A stretch of DNA of 64,000 bases from Rothia sp035916755 (GCF_035916755.1 NZ_JAYWIX010000003.1:1-64000); one strand, 5' to 3'. Counted from the stretch's first letter, positions 43,230-52,519 are shown. Numbers and translations are program-made. Notes: generated by a model from the letters alone, not told the origin.

Positions 43230-46200
43230 TAGGCCTCCCGGGCTTTCAGGGCAGCCTCGATGGAGGCGCCGTGTTCCTGCAGACTCATCACATCCCAGCT
43301 GTATTCGCGTAGGGCGTTAATACCCTGAACCGTTGCACCGAATTCAGAGACGGTGGTCATCACGGGGCAGCCTACCGAGGTGGCCGCAGCGCGGATCTCG
43401 TAGCCATCGCCGCGGGCCTGACCGCCGGAGGGGGTGTTGAAAATCAGGTCGATGTCGCCATCGCGCACCATATCAACGATGGAGCGCTCCCCGCCCTTGG
43501 TTTCTGCAATCTTGGGAACGACCAGGGACTCCACCCCGTTGCGGCGCAGAACGTCTGCGGTGCCGCCGGTCGAGACAATCTCGAAGCCCAGCTGCTGCAG
43601 CATCTTCACGTAGATGATGGAGTTGCGCTTGTCGCGGTTAGCTACAGAGACGAAGACCTTACCCTCGGTCGGCAGCTTAGAACCTGCAGATGCTTCAGCC
43701 TTAGCGAAGGCTGTATCGAAGTGGCGGTCCAGACCCATGACCTCACCGGTTGAGCGCATTTCGGGGCCGAGCAGGGAATCAACCACGATGCCCTCGGGGG
43801 TGCGGAAGCGGCTGAAGGGCAGCACAGCTTCCTTGACCGCGATGGCGGTTTCGGCAGGCAGGGTGGCGCCGTCCATGGTAGCGGGCAGGTAGCCTTCGGC
43901 CTTGAGGTCGGCAATGGTCTTGCCAGTACCAATCAGAGCCGCTGCTTTAGCCATCTGCACACCGGTTGCCTTTGAAACAAAGGGGACGGTACGGGAAGCA
44001 CGGGGGTTAGCTTCAATCACGTAGAGAATTTCAGACGCTACAGCGAACTGAATGTTAATCAGACCACGCACGCCCACGCCGGCGGCAATCTTGTAGGTTG
44101 CCTCCTTGACCTGCTCGATGACGTCCGGGCCCAGGGTGATGGGGGGCAGGGTGCAGGCGGAGTCGCCCGAGTGAATACCGGCCTCTTCGATGTGCTCCAT
44201 GACGCCGCCCAGGTAAAGCTCTTCACCGTCAAAGAGGGCGTCGACGTCGATTTCGACGGCGTCCTCAAGGAACTTATCGATCAGAGCGGGCTGGGAGGGC
44301 GAAACCTCGGTAGCGTTCTCCAGGTAGCGGGCCAGCTGGGCTTCGGAGTAGACGATCTCCATGCCGCGTCCGCCCAGAACGTAGGAGGGGCGCACCAGCA
44401 CGGGGTAGCCGATTTCGTCCGCAATTTTCTTGGCGTTTTCGAAGGTGTAGGCGGTGCCGTTCTTGGGGGAAATCAGGCCGGCTTCTTCCAGCACGCGGGA
44501 GAATTCGCCGCGGTCTTCAGCAAGGTCGATAGCCTCGGGTGAGGTGCCCAGAATCGGGATGCCAGCGGCCTTGAGTTCCTGGGCCAGCTTGAGCGGGGTC
44601 TGGCCACCGAGCTGCACGAAGACGCCCAGCAGGCCACCGGTACGACGCTCAGCTTCAACGATTTCGAGCACGTCTTCCAGGGTGAGGGGCTCGAAGTAGA
44701 GGCGGGTAGAGATGTCGTAGTCGGTTGATACGGTTTCGGGGTTGCAGTTGACCATGACAGTCTCGTAGCCGGCCTCGCGCAGCACCATGGAGGCGTGGAC
44801 GCAGGAGTAGTCGAACTCGATACCCTGGCCGATACGGTTAGGTCCGGAGCCCAGAATCATGATTGAGGGCTTCTCGTGGTGGGCTACCTCGTCCTCCTGG
44901 TCGTAGGAAGAGTAGTGGTAGGGGGTGAAGGCCTCAAACTCGGCGGCGCAGGTATCAACGGTCTTGAAGACGGGGCGAATATTCAGGGCGTGGCGGATAC
45001 CGCGCACCACTGCCTCGCTCATGCCGAGAATCTCACCGATCTGCGCGTCGGAGAAGCCGTGACGCTTGGCCAGGCGCAGGGTGGGCTCATCCAGGGTCTT
45101 AGAGGCGGCGATTTCTCCGGCAACCTCGTTGAGGAGCACCAGCTGGTCGAGGAACCAGGGGTCAATGGCGGTTGCCTCGTACATCTGCTCGACGGTAGCA
45201 CCAGCCAGCAGGGCCCGCTGGACCTGGAAGATACGGTCGGTGGTAGCGGTCTTGCTCTGCTCAATCAGGGTGGCCAGCTCGTCCGCACCGAGTTCAGGGT
45301 TATCGAAGCGGAAGGTTGAGCCCTTCTGCTCCATGGAGCGCATGGCCTTCTGCAGGGCTTCGGTGAAATTGCGGCCGAGGGCCATAGCCTCACCGACCGA
45401 CTTCATGGTGGTGGTCAGGGTGGGGTCTGCTGCCGGGAACTTCTCGAAGGCAAAGCGGGGAACCTTGACCACGACGTAGTCGAGGGTGGGCTCGAAGGAG
45501 GCCGGGGTCTTCTGGGTGATGTCGTTGGGGATCTCGTCTAGGGTGTAGCCCAGGGAGAGCTTGGTGGCGATCTTGGCAATCGGGAAGCCGGTTGCCTTAG
45601 ACGCCAGGGCGGACGAGCGGGACACGCGGGGGTTCATCTCGATGACGATCACACGGCCGGTTGCCGGGTCGATGGCGAACTGGATATTGCAGCCGCCGGT
45701 GTCAACGCCGACCTCGCGAATCACGTTGATGGCGATGTCGCGAAGCTTCTGGTACTCGCGGTCAGTGAGGGTGAGGGCGGGTGCTACGGTGATGGAGTCA
45801 CCGGTGTGCACGCCCACGGGATCGAAGTTTTCGATGGAGCAGACGACAACCACGTTATCGTTCTTATCTCGCATCATTTCCAGCTCGTATTCCTTCCAGC
45901 CCAGGATGGACTCTTCGAGCAGGACTTCGCTGGTGGGGCTGTACTGGATACCGGCACCGGCGATACGATGCAGGTCTTCTTCGTTGTAGGCCATACCCGA
46001 GCCCAGGCCTCCCATGGTGAAGGAGGGGCGCACTACCATCGGGTAGCCCAGTTCCTTGGCAGCTTCGAGGGCTTCTTCCATGGTGTGCACGATGACAGAG
46101 CGGGCAGATTCGCCACCGGCGCGCTCAACGACGCCCTTGAAGGCCTCGCGGTCTTCGCCCAGGTTGATGGCTTCGATGTTGGCGCCGATGAGCTCTACGC

Positions 46201-46534
46201 CGTACTTTTCGAGAATGCCCTGCTCATCGAGGGAGATAGCCGCGTTGAGGGCGGTCTGGCCACCGAGGGTGGGCAGAATGGCGTCGGGCTTTTCCTTGGC
46301 AATAATCTTTTCGATGACCTCGGGGGTAATCGGTTCGATGTAGGTGGCGTCGGCGAACTCGGGGTCGGTCATGATGGTGGCGGGGTTGGAGTTGACCAGA
46401 ATGACGCGCACGCCTTCTTCTTTGAGAACGCGCAGGGCCTGGGTGCCCGAGTAGTCGAATTCGGCGGCCTGACCAATGACGATCGGGCCAGAACCGATGA
46501 CGAGGATTGAGTTGAGATCGTTACGCTTCGGCAT
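43229..46534 (-). CDS. carB: Carbamoyl phosphate synthase large subunit
   Basis: An 1101-residue enzyme that makes carbamoyl phosphate from glutamine-derived ammonia, bicarbonate and two ATP. Two homologous ATP-grasp halves are seen, each with an N-terminal SGPIVIGQ/SGPNRIGQ motif (near residues 15 and 565), followed by an MGS-like regulatory domain (about 945-1090) where UMP or other effectors usually bind. It lies 12 bases after carA. The product serves both pyrimidine and arginine synthesis. Confidence 0.97.
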   Translation of the reverse strand: MPKRNDLNSILVIGSGPIVIGQAAEFDYSGTQALRVLKEEGVRVILVNSNPATIMTDPEFADATYIEPITPEVIEKIIAKEKPDAILPTLGGQTALNAAISLDEQGILEKYGVELIGANIEAINLGEDREAFKGVVERAGGESARSVIVHTMEEALEAAKELGYPMVVRPSFTMGGLGSGMAYNEEDLHRIAGAGIQYSPTSEVLLEESILGWKEYELEMMRDKNDNVVVVCSIENFDPVGVHTGDSITVAPALTLTDREYQKLRDIAINVIREVGVDTGGCNIQFAIDPATGRVIVIEMNPRVSRSSALASKATGFPIAKIATKLSLGYTLDEIPNDITQKTPASFEPTLDYVVVKVPRFAFEKFPAADPTLTTTMKSVGEAMALGRNFTEALQKAMRSMEQKGSTFRFDNPELGADELATLIEQSKTATTDRIFQVQRALLAGATVEQMYEATAIDPWFLDQLVLLNEVAGEIAASKTLDEPTLRLAKRHGFSDAQIGEILGMSEAVVRGIRHALNIRPVFKTVDTCAAEFEAFTPYHYSSYDQEDEVAHHEKPSIMILGSGPNRIGQGIEFDYSCVHASMVLREAGYETVMVNCNPETVSTDYDISTRLYFEPLTLEDVLEIVEAERRTGGLLGVFVQLGGQTPLKLAQELKAAGIPILGTSPEAIDLAEDRGEFSRVLEEAGLISPKNGTAYTFENAKKIADEIGYPVLVRPSYVLGGRGMEIVYSEAQLARYLENATEVSPSQPALIDKFLEDAVEIDVDALFDGEELYLGGVMEHIEEAGIHSGDSACTLPPITLGPDVIEQVKEATYKIAAGVGVRGLINIQFAVASEILYVIEANPRASRTVPFVSKATGVQMAKAAALIGTGKTIADLKAEGYLPATMDGATLPAETAIAVKEAVLPFSRFRTPEGIVVDSLLGPEMRSTGEVMGLDRHFDTAFAKAEASAGSKLPTEGKVFVSVANRDKRNSIIYVKMLQQLGFEIVSTGGTADVLRRNGVESLVVPKIAETKGGERSIVDMVRDGDIDLIFNTPSGGQARGDGYEIRAAATSVGCPVMTTVSEFGATVQGINALREYSWDVMSLQEHGASIEAALKAREA

Positions 46535-46546
46535 GGTTCGGTGTCC

Positions 46547-47710
46547 TTAGTTCTTCTTCTCGAGCATGAGATCGATGAAACGGTCAAAGAGGTAGGCAGC
46601 GTCGTGGGGGCCTGCGGCTGCTTCGGGGTGGTACTGCACCGAGAAGGCGGGAATATCGAGGCAGCGGAGGCCTTCAACCACCTGGTCGTTGAGACCCACG
46701 TGGGAGACTTCGACGCGGCCGAACTCTTCGTTGGGGGCAGTAACGGCGCCGTCCAGCGGGGCGTCTACGGCGAAGCCGTGGTTCTGGGCGGTGATTTCTA
46801 CCTTGCCGGTGGTGCGGTCCATGACGGGCTGGTTGATGCCGCGGTGGCCGAAGGGAAGCTTGTAGGTACCGAAGCCCAGGGCACGGCCTAGCAGCTGGTT
46901 GCCGAAGCAGATACCGAAGAAGGGGGTGCCGGTACGCAGGACGGACTGCAGGAGCTGAACCTGGTCGTCCGCGGTTGCGGGGTCACCGGGGCCGTTGGAG
47001 AAGAAGACACCGTCGGGGTTCAGGGCGGTGATGTCTTCGAGGGTGGCGGTGGCGGGCAGCACATGCACGCGGACGCCGCGCTCGGCAAAGCGCTTCGGGG
47101 TCATGGCCTTGATACCCAGGTCGAGGGCAACCAGGGTGGCCTTGACATCGCCGTCCCAGCCCTGGTCAGCGGGCTCTACGATGTAGGCCTCTTCAATAGA
47201 AACGGAGTCCGCCAGTTTCTGGCCCTTCATTTCGGCTGCTGCCTGTACCTGGGCAACCAGGTCTGCCAGGGGAAGCTCGGCGTCTGCACCGGTGAAGATA
47301 CCGGCGCGCATGGAACCGGCGCTGCGCAGGTGGCGGGTCAGGGCGCGGGTGTCGATGCCCTGGATGCCGACGATCCCCTGCTCTACCAGTTCCTCGTCGA
47401 GGGAACGCTCTGAGCGCCAGTTGGAGGGGCGGCGGGCGGCGTCGCGCACGGCGTAGCCTGCTACCCAGATTTTGCGGGATTCGGCGTCCTCGGTGTTGAC
47501 GCCGGTGTTGCCGATATGGGGTGCGGTCTGAACCACGATCTGCCCCGCGTAGGAGGGGTCGGTCAGGGTTTCCTGGTAGCCGGTCATGCCGGTTGAGAAG
47601 ACTGCTTCGCCAAGGGTCTTGCCGGGGGCGCCGTAGCTTTCGCCGCGGTAGAAGGTACCGTCTTCAAGGACGAGTATTGCTGCACGTAGGGTGGGTGCTG
47701 GGTGGGACAT
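46547..47710 (-). CDS. carA: Carbamoyl phosphate synthase small subunit
   Basis: A 387-residue glutaminase subunit. The N-terminal CPSase domain is followed by a class I glutamine amidotransferase with the nucleophile Cys in GICFGNQLLG and the His-Glu pair in YHPEAAAGPHD. It feeds ammonia through a tunnel to CarB, encoded directly downstream. The start is ATG at 47710, 52 bases after the PH-like gene, a gap that includes a small CACCTGC/GCAGGTG hairpin. Confidence 0.96.
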   Translation of the reverse strand: MSHPAPTLRAAILVLEDGTFYRGESYGAPGKTLGEAVFSTGMTGYQETLTDPSYAGQIVVQTAPHIGNTGVNTEDAESRKIWVAGYAVRDAARRPSNWRSERSLDEELVEQGIVGIQGIDTRALTRHLRSAGSMRAGIFTGADAELPLADLVAQVQAAAEMKGQKLADSVSIEEAYIVEPADQGWDGDVKATLVALDLGIKAMTPKRFAERGVRVHVLPATATLEDITALNPDGVFFSNGPGDPATADDQVQLLQSVLRTGTPFFGICFGNQLLGRALGFGTYKLPFGHRGINQPVMDRTTGKVEITAQNHGFAVDAPLDGAVTAPNEEFGRVEVSHVGLNDQVVEGLRCLDIPAFSVQYHPEAAAGPHDAAYLFDRFIDLMLEKKN

Positions 47711-47762
47711 TCACACACTTCCTGTTGGTTGGTGTAGTCACCTGCAATCAGCAGGTGGAAAC

Positions 47763-48299
47763 TTAGGGTCGGGCCAGGGTGTCGTGGCCGACGGTTGCCT
47801 GGGGCGCGATAGTCGCAACGGCATCGAGGATTGATTTTTTGTCAGCCGCATAGCGGGTGCGGAAGCCGGTATCGACGGGGTTGCCGTTGAGTGACCAGGA
47901 GAGGACGGCCAGGCCATCCTTCTCGACGAATTTACCGTTCATACCGGCTTCGGTGCGCACACCGATAATGTCGCTGGCGGGAATCCAGATATCTTGGGAG
48001 CCGTTGCGCATGATGATGACAGCGTCCTCGTAGACGAAGAAGACACCGGTTGATTTCACACCCAGGGTGTTGGTGGCGATACGGTCGAGCCAGTCCCCCA
48101 TGACGGTAGTGGCAACGTAGGTGCCGGGTACCGCGAGCAGGGATTCAGCGTCGTCGTAGCGCTCAGGCACATCGAGCAGGGTGCCGGTGTGAACCTGACG
48201 CTGCTTCCTACTCTTCCAGCCCTTCCACATTGCCCAGAAGATGAGGGCGGCAACAAGGGCCAGAATCAGGGTGGGAATTAGCTTGTCAGACACGGGCAC
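47763..48299 (-). CDS. PH-like membrane protein of the pyr operon
   Basis: A 178-residue protein with one N-terminal membrane helix (about 8-26), a basic stretch, and a beta-rich domain (about 40-165) resembling the bacterial PH-like domain of this operon's actinobacterial homologues; mycobacteria carry one at the same place between pyrC and carA. Function is unknown. Its tight placement (12 bases after pyrC) ensures coexpression with pyrimidine enzymes, suggesting a membrane-linked role in the pathway, which is inference. Confidence 0.75.
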   Translation of the reverse strand: MPVSDKLIPTLILALVAALIFWAMWKGWKSRKQRQVHTGTLLDVPERYDDAESLLAVPGTYVATTVMGDWLDRIATNTLGVKSTGVFFVYEDAVIIMRNGSQDIWIPASDIIGVRTEAGMNGKFVEKDGLAVLSWSLNGNPVDTGFRTRYAADKKSILDAVATIAPQATVGHDTLARP

Positions 48300-48311
48300 T
48301 CTCCTAGCGAG

Positions 48312-49619
48312 TTACTTAGCGGACGGGGTGTTCAGCGCACCGTCGAGAACGGTGGGGTGACCGCCGAAGAAGGTGGCTACGACCGAGCCGGGCACTTCCA
48401 AGCCCCGGTAGGGGTTGTTCTTGCCCTTGGTGGCCTGGGCAGCGGGGTCGATGACACGGGTTGCGGCAGGGTCGACTAACACCAGGTGGGCTGGCTCTCC
48501 CGCTTCGAGCGGACGTCCCTGGTCGGCTGCGAGGCCGATTTCGGCGGGCTTGGTGCTCATGATGCGGGCAACGTCGGCCCAGGTGATGTAGCCGGTATCA
48601 ACCAGGGTCTTCTGGATGATAGACAGTGCCTGTTCAAGGCCGGTCATACCGTTGGCGGCGCAGGCCCACTCGCAATCCTTGGATTCAGCGGGGTGGGGTG
48701 CGTGGTCGGTGCCGATGATGTCGATGATGCCGTCGGCAACTGCCTGACGCAGGGCCAGCACGTCCTCTTCGGTGCGCAGGGGCGGGTTGACCTTGTAGAC
48801 GGGGTCGTAGGTGCGCACCAGCTCATCGGTCAGCAGCAGGTGGTGGGGGGTGACTTCGGCGGTTACCTTGATGCCGCGTTCCTTGGCCCAGCGCACGATT
48901 TCGACGGAACCCTTGGTTGACAGGTGGCAGATATGCAGGCGGGAACCAACGTGTTCAGCCAGCAGCACGTCGCGGGCAATAATGGATTCTTCAGCAACAG
49001 CAGGCCAGCCAGCCAGACCCAGTTCTGCTGACACCTTGCCCTCGTTCATCTGGGCGCCTTCGGTCAGGCGGGGTTCCTGGGCGTGCTGGGCGATGACGCC
49101 GTTGAAAGTCTTGACGTATTCCAGGGCTCGACGCATCAGGGCCGGGTCCCAGACGCACATGCCGTCGTCTGAGAAGACGCGCACCTGGGCGCGGGATTCA
49201 GCCATCGCACCAATATCTGAGAGGCGCTCCCCTGCCAGGCCCACGGTAACAGCACCGATGGGCTGAACCTTAACCCAGTCGGAGTTCTTACCCAGCTCGT
49301 AGACCTGCTCCACCACGCCGGCAGTATCGGCAACGGGGTTGGAGTTAGCCATGGCGAAGACGGCAGTGTAGCCACCCAGGGCTGCCGCACGGGTGCCGGT
49401 CTCTACGGTTTCGGCGTCTTCCTGGCCGGGTTCACGCAGGTGGGTGTGTAGGTCGACCAGGCCGGGCAGAGCGATAAGCCCCTGGGCCTCAACAACCTGG
49501 GCGGAAGCGTCCTCAAGGTTCTCGCCAATTTCAGCGATGAGGCCGTCTTTGATCAGAATATCGGCGGTCTTCTCACCTAGCAGCGAGGCGCCCTTGATGA
49601 GGTAAACAGATTCAGTCAT
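48312..49619 (-). CDS. pyrC: Dihydroorotase
   Basis: A 435-residue class I dihydroorotase of the amidohydrolase superfamily, which closes carbamoyl aspartate to dihydroorotate. Metal-binding motifs are DLHTHLREPGQED (near residue 57) and the late GTDHAPH with the catalytic Asp. It lies 21 bases after pyrB, and active-site residues seem intact, so it is an active enzyme rather than the inactive subunit found in some pyrB-pyrC complexes. Confidence 0.95.
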   Translation of the reverse strand: MTESVYLIKGASLLGEKTADILIKDGLIAEIGENLEDASAQVVEAQGLIALPGLVDLHTHLREPGQEDAETVETGTRAAALGGYTAVFAMANSNPVADTAGVVEQVYELGKNSDWVKVQPIGAVTVGLAGERLSDIGAMAESRAQVRVFSDDGMCVWDPALMRRALEYVKTFNGVIAQHAQEPRLTEGAQMNEGKVSAELGLAGWPAVAEESIIARDVLLAEHVGSRLHICHLSTKGSVEIVRWAKERGIKVTAEVTPHHLLLTDELVRTYDPVYKVNPPLRTEEDVLALRQAVADGIIDIIGTDHAPHPAESKDCEWACAANGMTGLEQALSIIQKTLVDTGYITWADVARIMSTKPAEIGLAADQGRPLEAGEPAHLVLVDPAATRVIDPAAQATKGKNNPYRGLEVPGSVVATFFGGHPTVLDGALNTPSAK

Positions 49620-49640
49620 TGTTTCTCTTTCGTCCAGGGC

Positions 49641-50627
49641 TTAGGAGCCGGGGTAGAAGTCGTTGGCGGAGCCACCGGTCATGAGCAGGTAGAGCACCGC
49701 CATGCGTACCGACACGCCGTTAGTCACCTGGCGCAGGACCCAGGAGCGGGGTGAGTCTGCTGCTTCGGCGCAGATTTCGAGGCCGCGGTTCATGGGGCCG
49801 GGGTGCAGGATGGCGGTTTCGTGGGCGGACGCGTCGAGGCGGGCAAAGCGCTCGGGAGTCAGCCCCCACAGGCGGGAGTATTCCTCGGATGAGGGGAAGA
49901 AGGCCGCGTTCATGCGTTCTTTCTGGATACGCAGCATCATTACCGCGTCAACTCCCGACTCGATGGCGTCGTCGAGGTTGTAGTAAATCTCTGCCGGCCA
50001 GTTTTCGATATCTACCGGGAGCAGGGTGGGCGGGGCAACGAACTTGACGGTTGCTCCCAGGGTGTGGAGCAACCAGAGGTTGGAGCGGGCCACGCGGGAG
50101 TGCAGGATATCGCCCACAATCGCTACTCGCAGACCCTCTAGGGTGAGACCGCGGGTTATGGTGATGCCCTCAACCTGGGCCTTGAACTGGCGCAGGGTCA
50201 TGGCGTCCAGTAGGGCCTGGGTGGGATGGGCGTGGGTGCCGTCACCGGCGTTGAGCACGGGTACGTCAATCCAGCCGGCTTCAGCTAGACGCTGGGGGGC
50301 ACCCGATGCGCTGTGACGAATTACCACGGCGTCGGCGTTGATAGCTGCCAGGGTCTGAGCGGTGTCTTTGAGTGACTCCCCCTTAGAGACAGATGAGCCC
50401 TTGGCTGAGAAGTTGATGATGTCGGCCGACAGGCGCTTTTCGGCGGCTTCGAAGGACAGGCGGGTGCGGGTCGAGTCTTCAAAGAAGAGGTTGACCACGG
50501 TGCGCCCCTGGAGCACGGGGAGTTTCTTAACCTCGCGCTGGCCGACCTCGCCCATGTAGTCGGCAGTATCGAGAATGTTGAGGGCGTCGTCAAGGGAGAG
50601 ATCCTTGGTATCGAGCAGGTGACGCAC
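49641..50627 (-). CDS. pyrB: Aspartate carbamoyltransferase catalytic subunit
   Basis: A 328-residue enzyme joining carbamoyl phosphate and aspartate. The carbamoyl phosphate loop FFEDSTRTRLSFE is near residues 49-61 and the HPTQALLDAMT motif near 135-145. No pyrI regulatory subunit gene is present. It follows pyrR by two bases, so both respond to the PyrR loop upstream of pyrR. Confidence 0.96.
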   Translation of the reverse strand: MRHLLDTKDLSLDDALNILDTADYMGEVGQREVKKLPVLQGRTVVNLFFEDSTRTRLSFEAAEKRLSADIINFSAKGSSVSKGESLKDTAQTLAAINADAVVIRHSASGAPQRLAEAGWIDVPVLNAGDGTHAHPTQALLDAMTLRQFKAQVEGITITRGLTLEGLRVAIVGDILHSRVARSNLWLLHTLGATVKFVAPPTLLPVDIENWPAEIYYNLDDAIESGVDAVMMLRIQKERMNAAFFPSSEEYSRLWGLTPERFARLDASAHETAILHPGPMNRGLEICAEAADSPRSWVLRQVTNGVSVRMAVLYLLMTGGSANDFYPGS

Positions 50628-50629
50628 GG

Positions 50630-51250
50630 CTACTCCCCTCCTTCCTGGGCTGAGGTGGTGGAGTGGGCGGGCTGGGAGATGATTACCTTGTCGTCTTCAC
50701 CGTCGATGGACAAGAGCAGTACCTTAACCGATTCATGGGTGCTTGTGGGCAGGTTCTTTCCCACGTGATCTGCGCGGATAGGGAGTTGGCGGTGGCCGCG
50801 GTCAACCAGCACAGCTAGGCGGACGGTTTCGGGGCGGCCGTAGTCCTTGAGAGCGTCGAGAGCGGCGCGGATAGTGCGCCCAGAGAAAAGTACATCGTCA
50901 ACGAGGACGACGGTGCGACCCTCTATCCCTGATGCGGGCAGGCGGGTGGGCTCAGGCGTCCGCCCCGGCTTGGAGAGCAGGTCGTCGCGGTACATGGTGA
51001 TGTCGAGCTGCCCCAGGGAAAAGGCCGGGTCGAAGTCTGCATCGGTCTGGGCAATTTTTTCCGCCAGACGCTGGGCCAGGGGGAAGCCCCGGCGTGGAAT
51101 ACCCAGAAGAACCAGGTTCTGGCTCCCCTTATTGGCTTCTAGAATTTCGTGGGCAATACGAGTAAGGGCTCGTTCGATGTCGGCTGACTCCAGGATCACC
51201 CGGTGGGCTCCTGTAGATAGGTCGGTAGATATACCGGTGCTATCGGTCAT
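50630..51250 (-). CDS. pyrR: Bifunctional pyr operon regulator/uracil phosphoribosyltransferase PyrR
   Basis: A 206-residue PRTase-fold RNA-binding regulator. The PRPP-binding motif TVVLVDDVLFSGRTIRAALDAL is at about residues 104-125. In the presence of UMP/UTP it binds a stem-loop in pyr mRNA. ATG at 51250 has a perfect AAGGAGG seven bases upstream, immediately after a PyrR binding loop, so the protein likely represses translation of its own operon. First gene of pyrR-B-C-PH-carA-carB-pyrF. Confidence 0.95.
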   Translation of the reverse strand: MTDSTGISTDLSTGAHRVILESADIERALTRIAHEILEANKGSQNLVLLGIPRRGFPLAQRLAEKIAQTDADFDPAFSLGQLDITMYRDDLLSKPGRTPEPTRLPASGIEGRTVVLVDDVLFSGRTIRAALDALKDYGRPETVRLAVLVDRGHRQLPIRADHVGKNLPTSTHESVKVLLLSIDGEDDKVIISQPAHSTTSAQEGGE

Positions 51251-51257
51251 GTGCCGG

Positions 51258-51282
51258 CCTCCTTCCCCGCCTCACAGGACGG
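51258..51282 (-). promoter_or_regulatory. PyrR binding loop and pyrR ribosome binding site
   Basis: On the minus strand, TCCTGTGAGG (51279-51270) matches the PyrR loop consensus UCCnGnGAGG exactly and is flanked by pairing CCG (51282-51280) and CGG (51269-51267). The Shine-Dalgarno AAGGAGG (51264-51258) follows after two bases. Binding would hide the ribosome binding site, the translational mode reported for mycobacterial pyr operons. Seen: motif and spacing. Inferred: mode of action. Confidence 0.8.
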
Positions 51283-51355
51283 ACTTAAAGGTTGCTGTCA
51301 CACCTCAATGTATCACGTCAACCCTCACCTCGGCTGAATTTGAGATACATTTCAG

Positions 51356-51420
51356 TAGGTACCATTTAAATCAGAAAAACCCACCTCGTTGGTGGGTTTT
51401 TCTGATTTAAATGGTACCTA
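51356..51420. terminator. Perfect 30-bp hairpin, terminator after nusB
   Basis: Both arms are 30 bases long and perfectly complementary, with a 5-base loop (TCGTT on the plus strand). The core is CCCACC/GGTGGG flanked by an A5 tract and T5 tract, a bidirectional terminator; the outer part (TAGGTACCATTTAAATCAG) extends it far beyond need. It begins five bases after the nusB stop and separates the efp-nusB transcript from the pyr operon. Confidence 0.85.
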
Positions 51421-51425
51421 TAGGC

Positions 51426-51836
51426 CTAGGCCAGCAGGGTGGGCTTCACCTGGCGCAGGCGGTCGAGCAGGCCATTCACAAACTTGGGTGAATCGTCGGT
51501 CGACAGCAGGCGAACCAGGCCGGTAGCCTCTGAGATAGCTACGGCATCGGGAATCTCATCGTTGAAGAGGAGCTCCCAAGCGCCGAGTCGCAGAGCCACA
51601 CGGTCTACGCTGGGCATGCGGTCCATAGTCCAGTCCTGGGCGTAGGTTTCGATGTACTCGCGGATCTCTTCGTCGTGGTCGCGTACGCCACGAACAATCT
51701 GCTCGGAGTAGAGCGAAATCTGCGCTGAGGTGTAGGTGCGGCGGCGAATCAGGACGTCAATGACGTCATCGCCGCGCTGATCGGCCTCAAACAGGACTTC
51801 AAGGGCGCGAAGTCTAGCTTTGGTTCTTGAATTCAC
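51426..51836 (-). CDS. nusB: Transcription antitermination factor NusB
   Basis: A 136-residue all-helical protein that binds boxA RNA with NusE (S10) during rRNA transcription. The Arg-rich N-terminus RTKARLRALEVLFEADQRG and the ALRLGAWELLFNDEIPDAVAISEATGLVR core are typical. It starts five bases after efp. The pair efp-nusB is the conserved actinobacterial order; a very strong hairpin follows. Confidence 0.95.
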   Translation of the reverse strand: MNSRTKARLRALEVLFEADQRGDDVIDVLIRRRTYTSAQISLYSEQIVRGVRDHDEEIREYIETYAQDWTMDRMPSVDRVALRLGAWELLFNDEIPDAVAISEATGLVRLLSTDDSPKFVNGLLDRLRQVKPTLLA

Positions 51837-51841
51837 GGTAT

Positions 51842-52405
51842 TTAGTCGTTGACGCGGCCGAGGTAGTCGCCGGTGCGGGTGTCGACCTTGACCTTGGTGC
51901 CGGTTTCGAGGAAGAGGGGAACCTGAATTTCGGCGCCGGTCTCGACGGTTGCGGGCTTGGTGCCGCCGGTAGAGCGGTCACCCTGCAGGCCGGGCTCGGT
52001 GTAGGTGATTTCGAGGACGACTGAGGCAGGGAGCTCGACGTAGAGGGGGGAACCTTCGTGCATGGCGATGGTTGCGGTCTGGTTTTCGAGCATGTACTTG
52101 GCGGCGTCGCCAACGGTGACCTCTGATACGTTAATCTGGTCGTAGGTCTTCAGGTCCATGAAGACGTAGTCGGTGCCGTCCTGGTAGAGGTACTGATAGT
52201 CGGAGCGGTCGACGGTTGCAATCTCGACCTTGGCGCCGGCGTTGAAGGTCTTATCAACTACCTTGCCTGAGGTGACGTTGCGCAGCTTGGTGCGGACGAA
52301 AGCGCCGCCCTTGCCGGGCTTGACGTGCTGGAATTCGATAACGGACCAGAGGTTGCCGTCAATCTTGAGAACGACACCGTTCTTGATATCTGCGGTAGTA
52401 GCCAA
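51842..52405 (-). CDS. efp: Elongation factor P
   Basis: A 187-residue factor that rescues ribosomes stalled at consecutive prolines. Three beta-barrel domains are expected from the length. The domain I loop tip, where the modified residue sits in other bacteria, is in KPGKGGAFVRTKLRN. The frame is open further upstream, but the TTG at 52405 has AGAGGAG at good spacing and gives the exact family length, beginning with the usual ATTADIKNG sequence. It follows aroB after a gap holding a long inverted repeat. Confidence 0.94.
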   Translation of the reverse strand: MATTADIKNGVVLKIDGNLWSVIEFQHVKPGKGGAFVRTKLRNVTSGKVVDKTFNAGAKVEIATVDRSDYQYLYQDGTDYVFMDLKTYDQINVSEVTVGDAAKYMLENQTATIAMHEGSPLYVELPASVVLEITYTEPGLQGDRSTGGTKPATVETGAEIQVPLFLETGTKVKVDTRTGDYLGRVND

Positions 52406-52519
52406 CAGACTCTCCTCTAAACTGAAATTTTCAATAAGCGTTGCGGGGTAAACCGTAGACCAGTCTACCGTGTGCTTTGCGGGTTTGAGGAGTTTCTTGG
52501 TGAGACTCACACGAGATAT

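Noticed and set aside
44876..45319. Plus-strand open frame of 147 codons inside carB (and many like it across the window)
   Set aside because: Antisense frames opposite strongly conserved genes in G+C-rich DNA; low-complexity composition and no ribosome binding sites.
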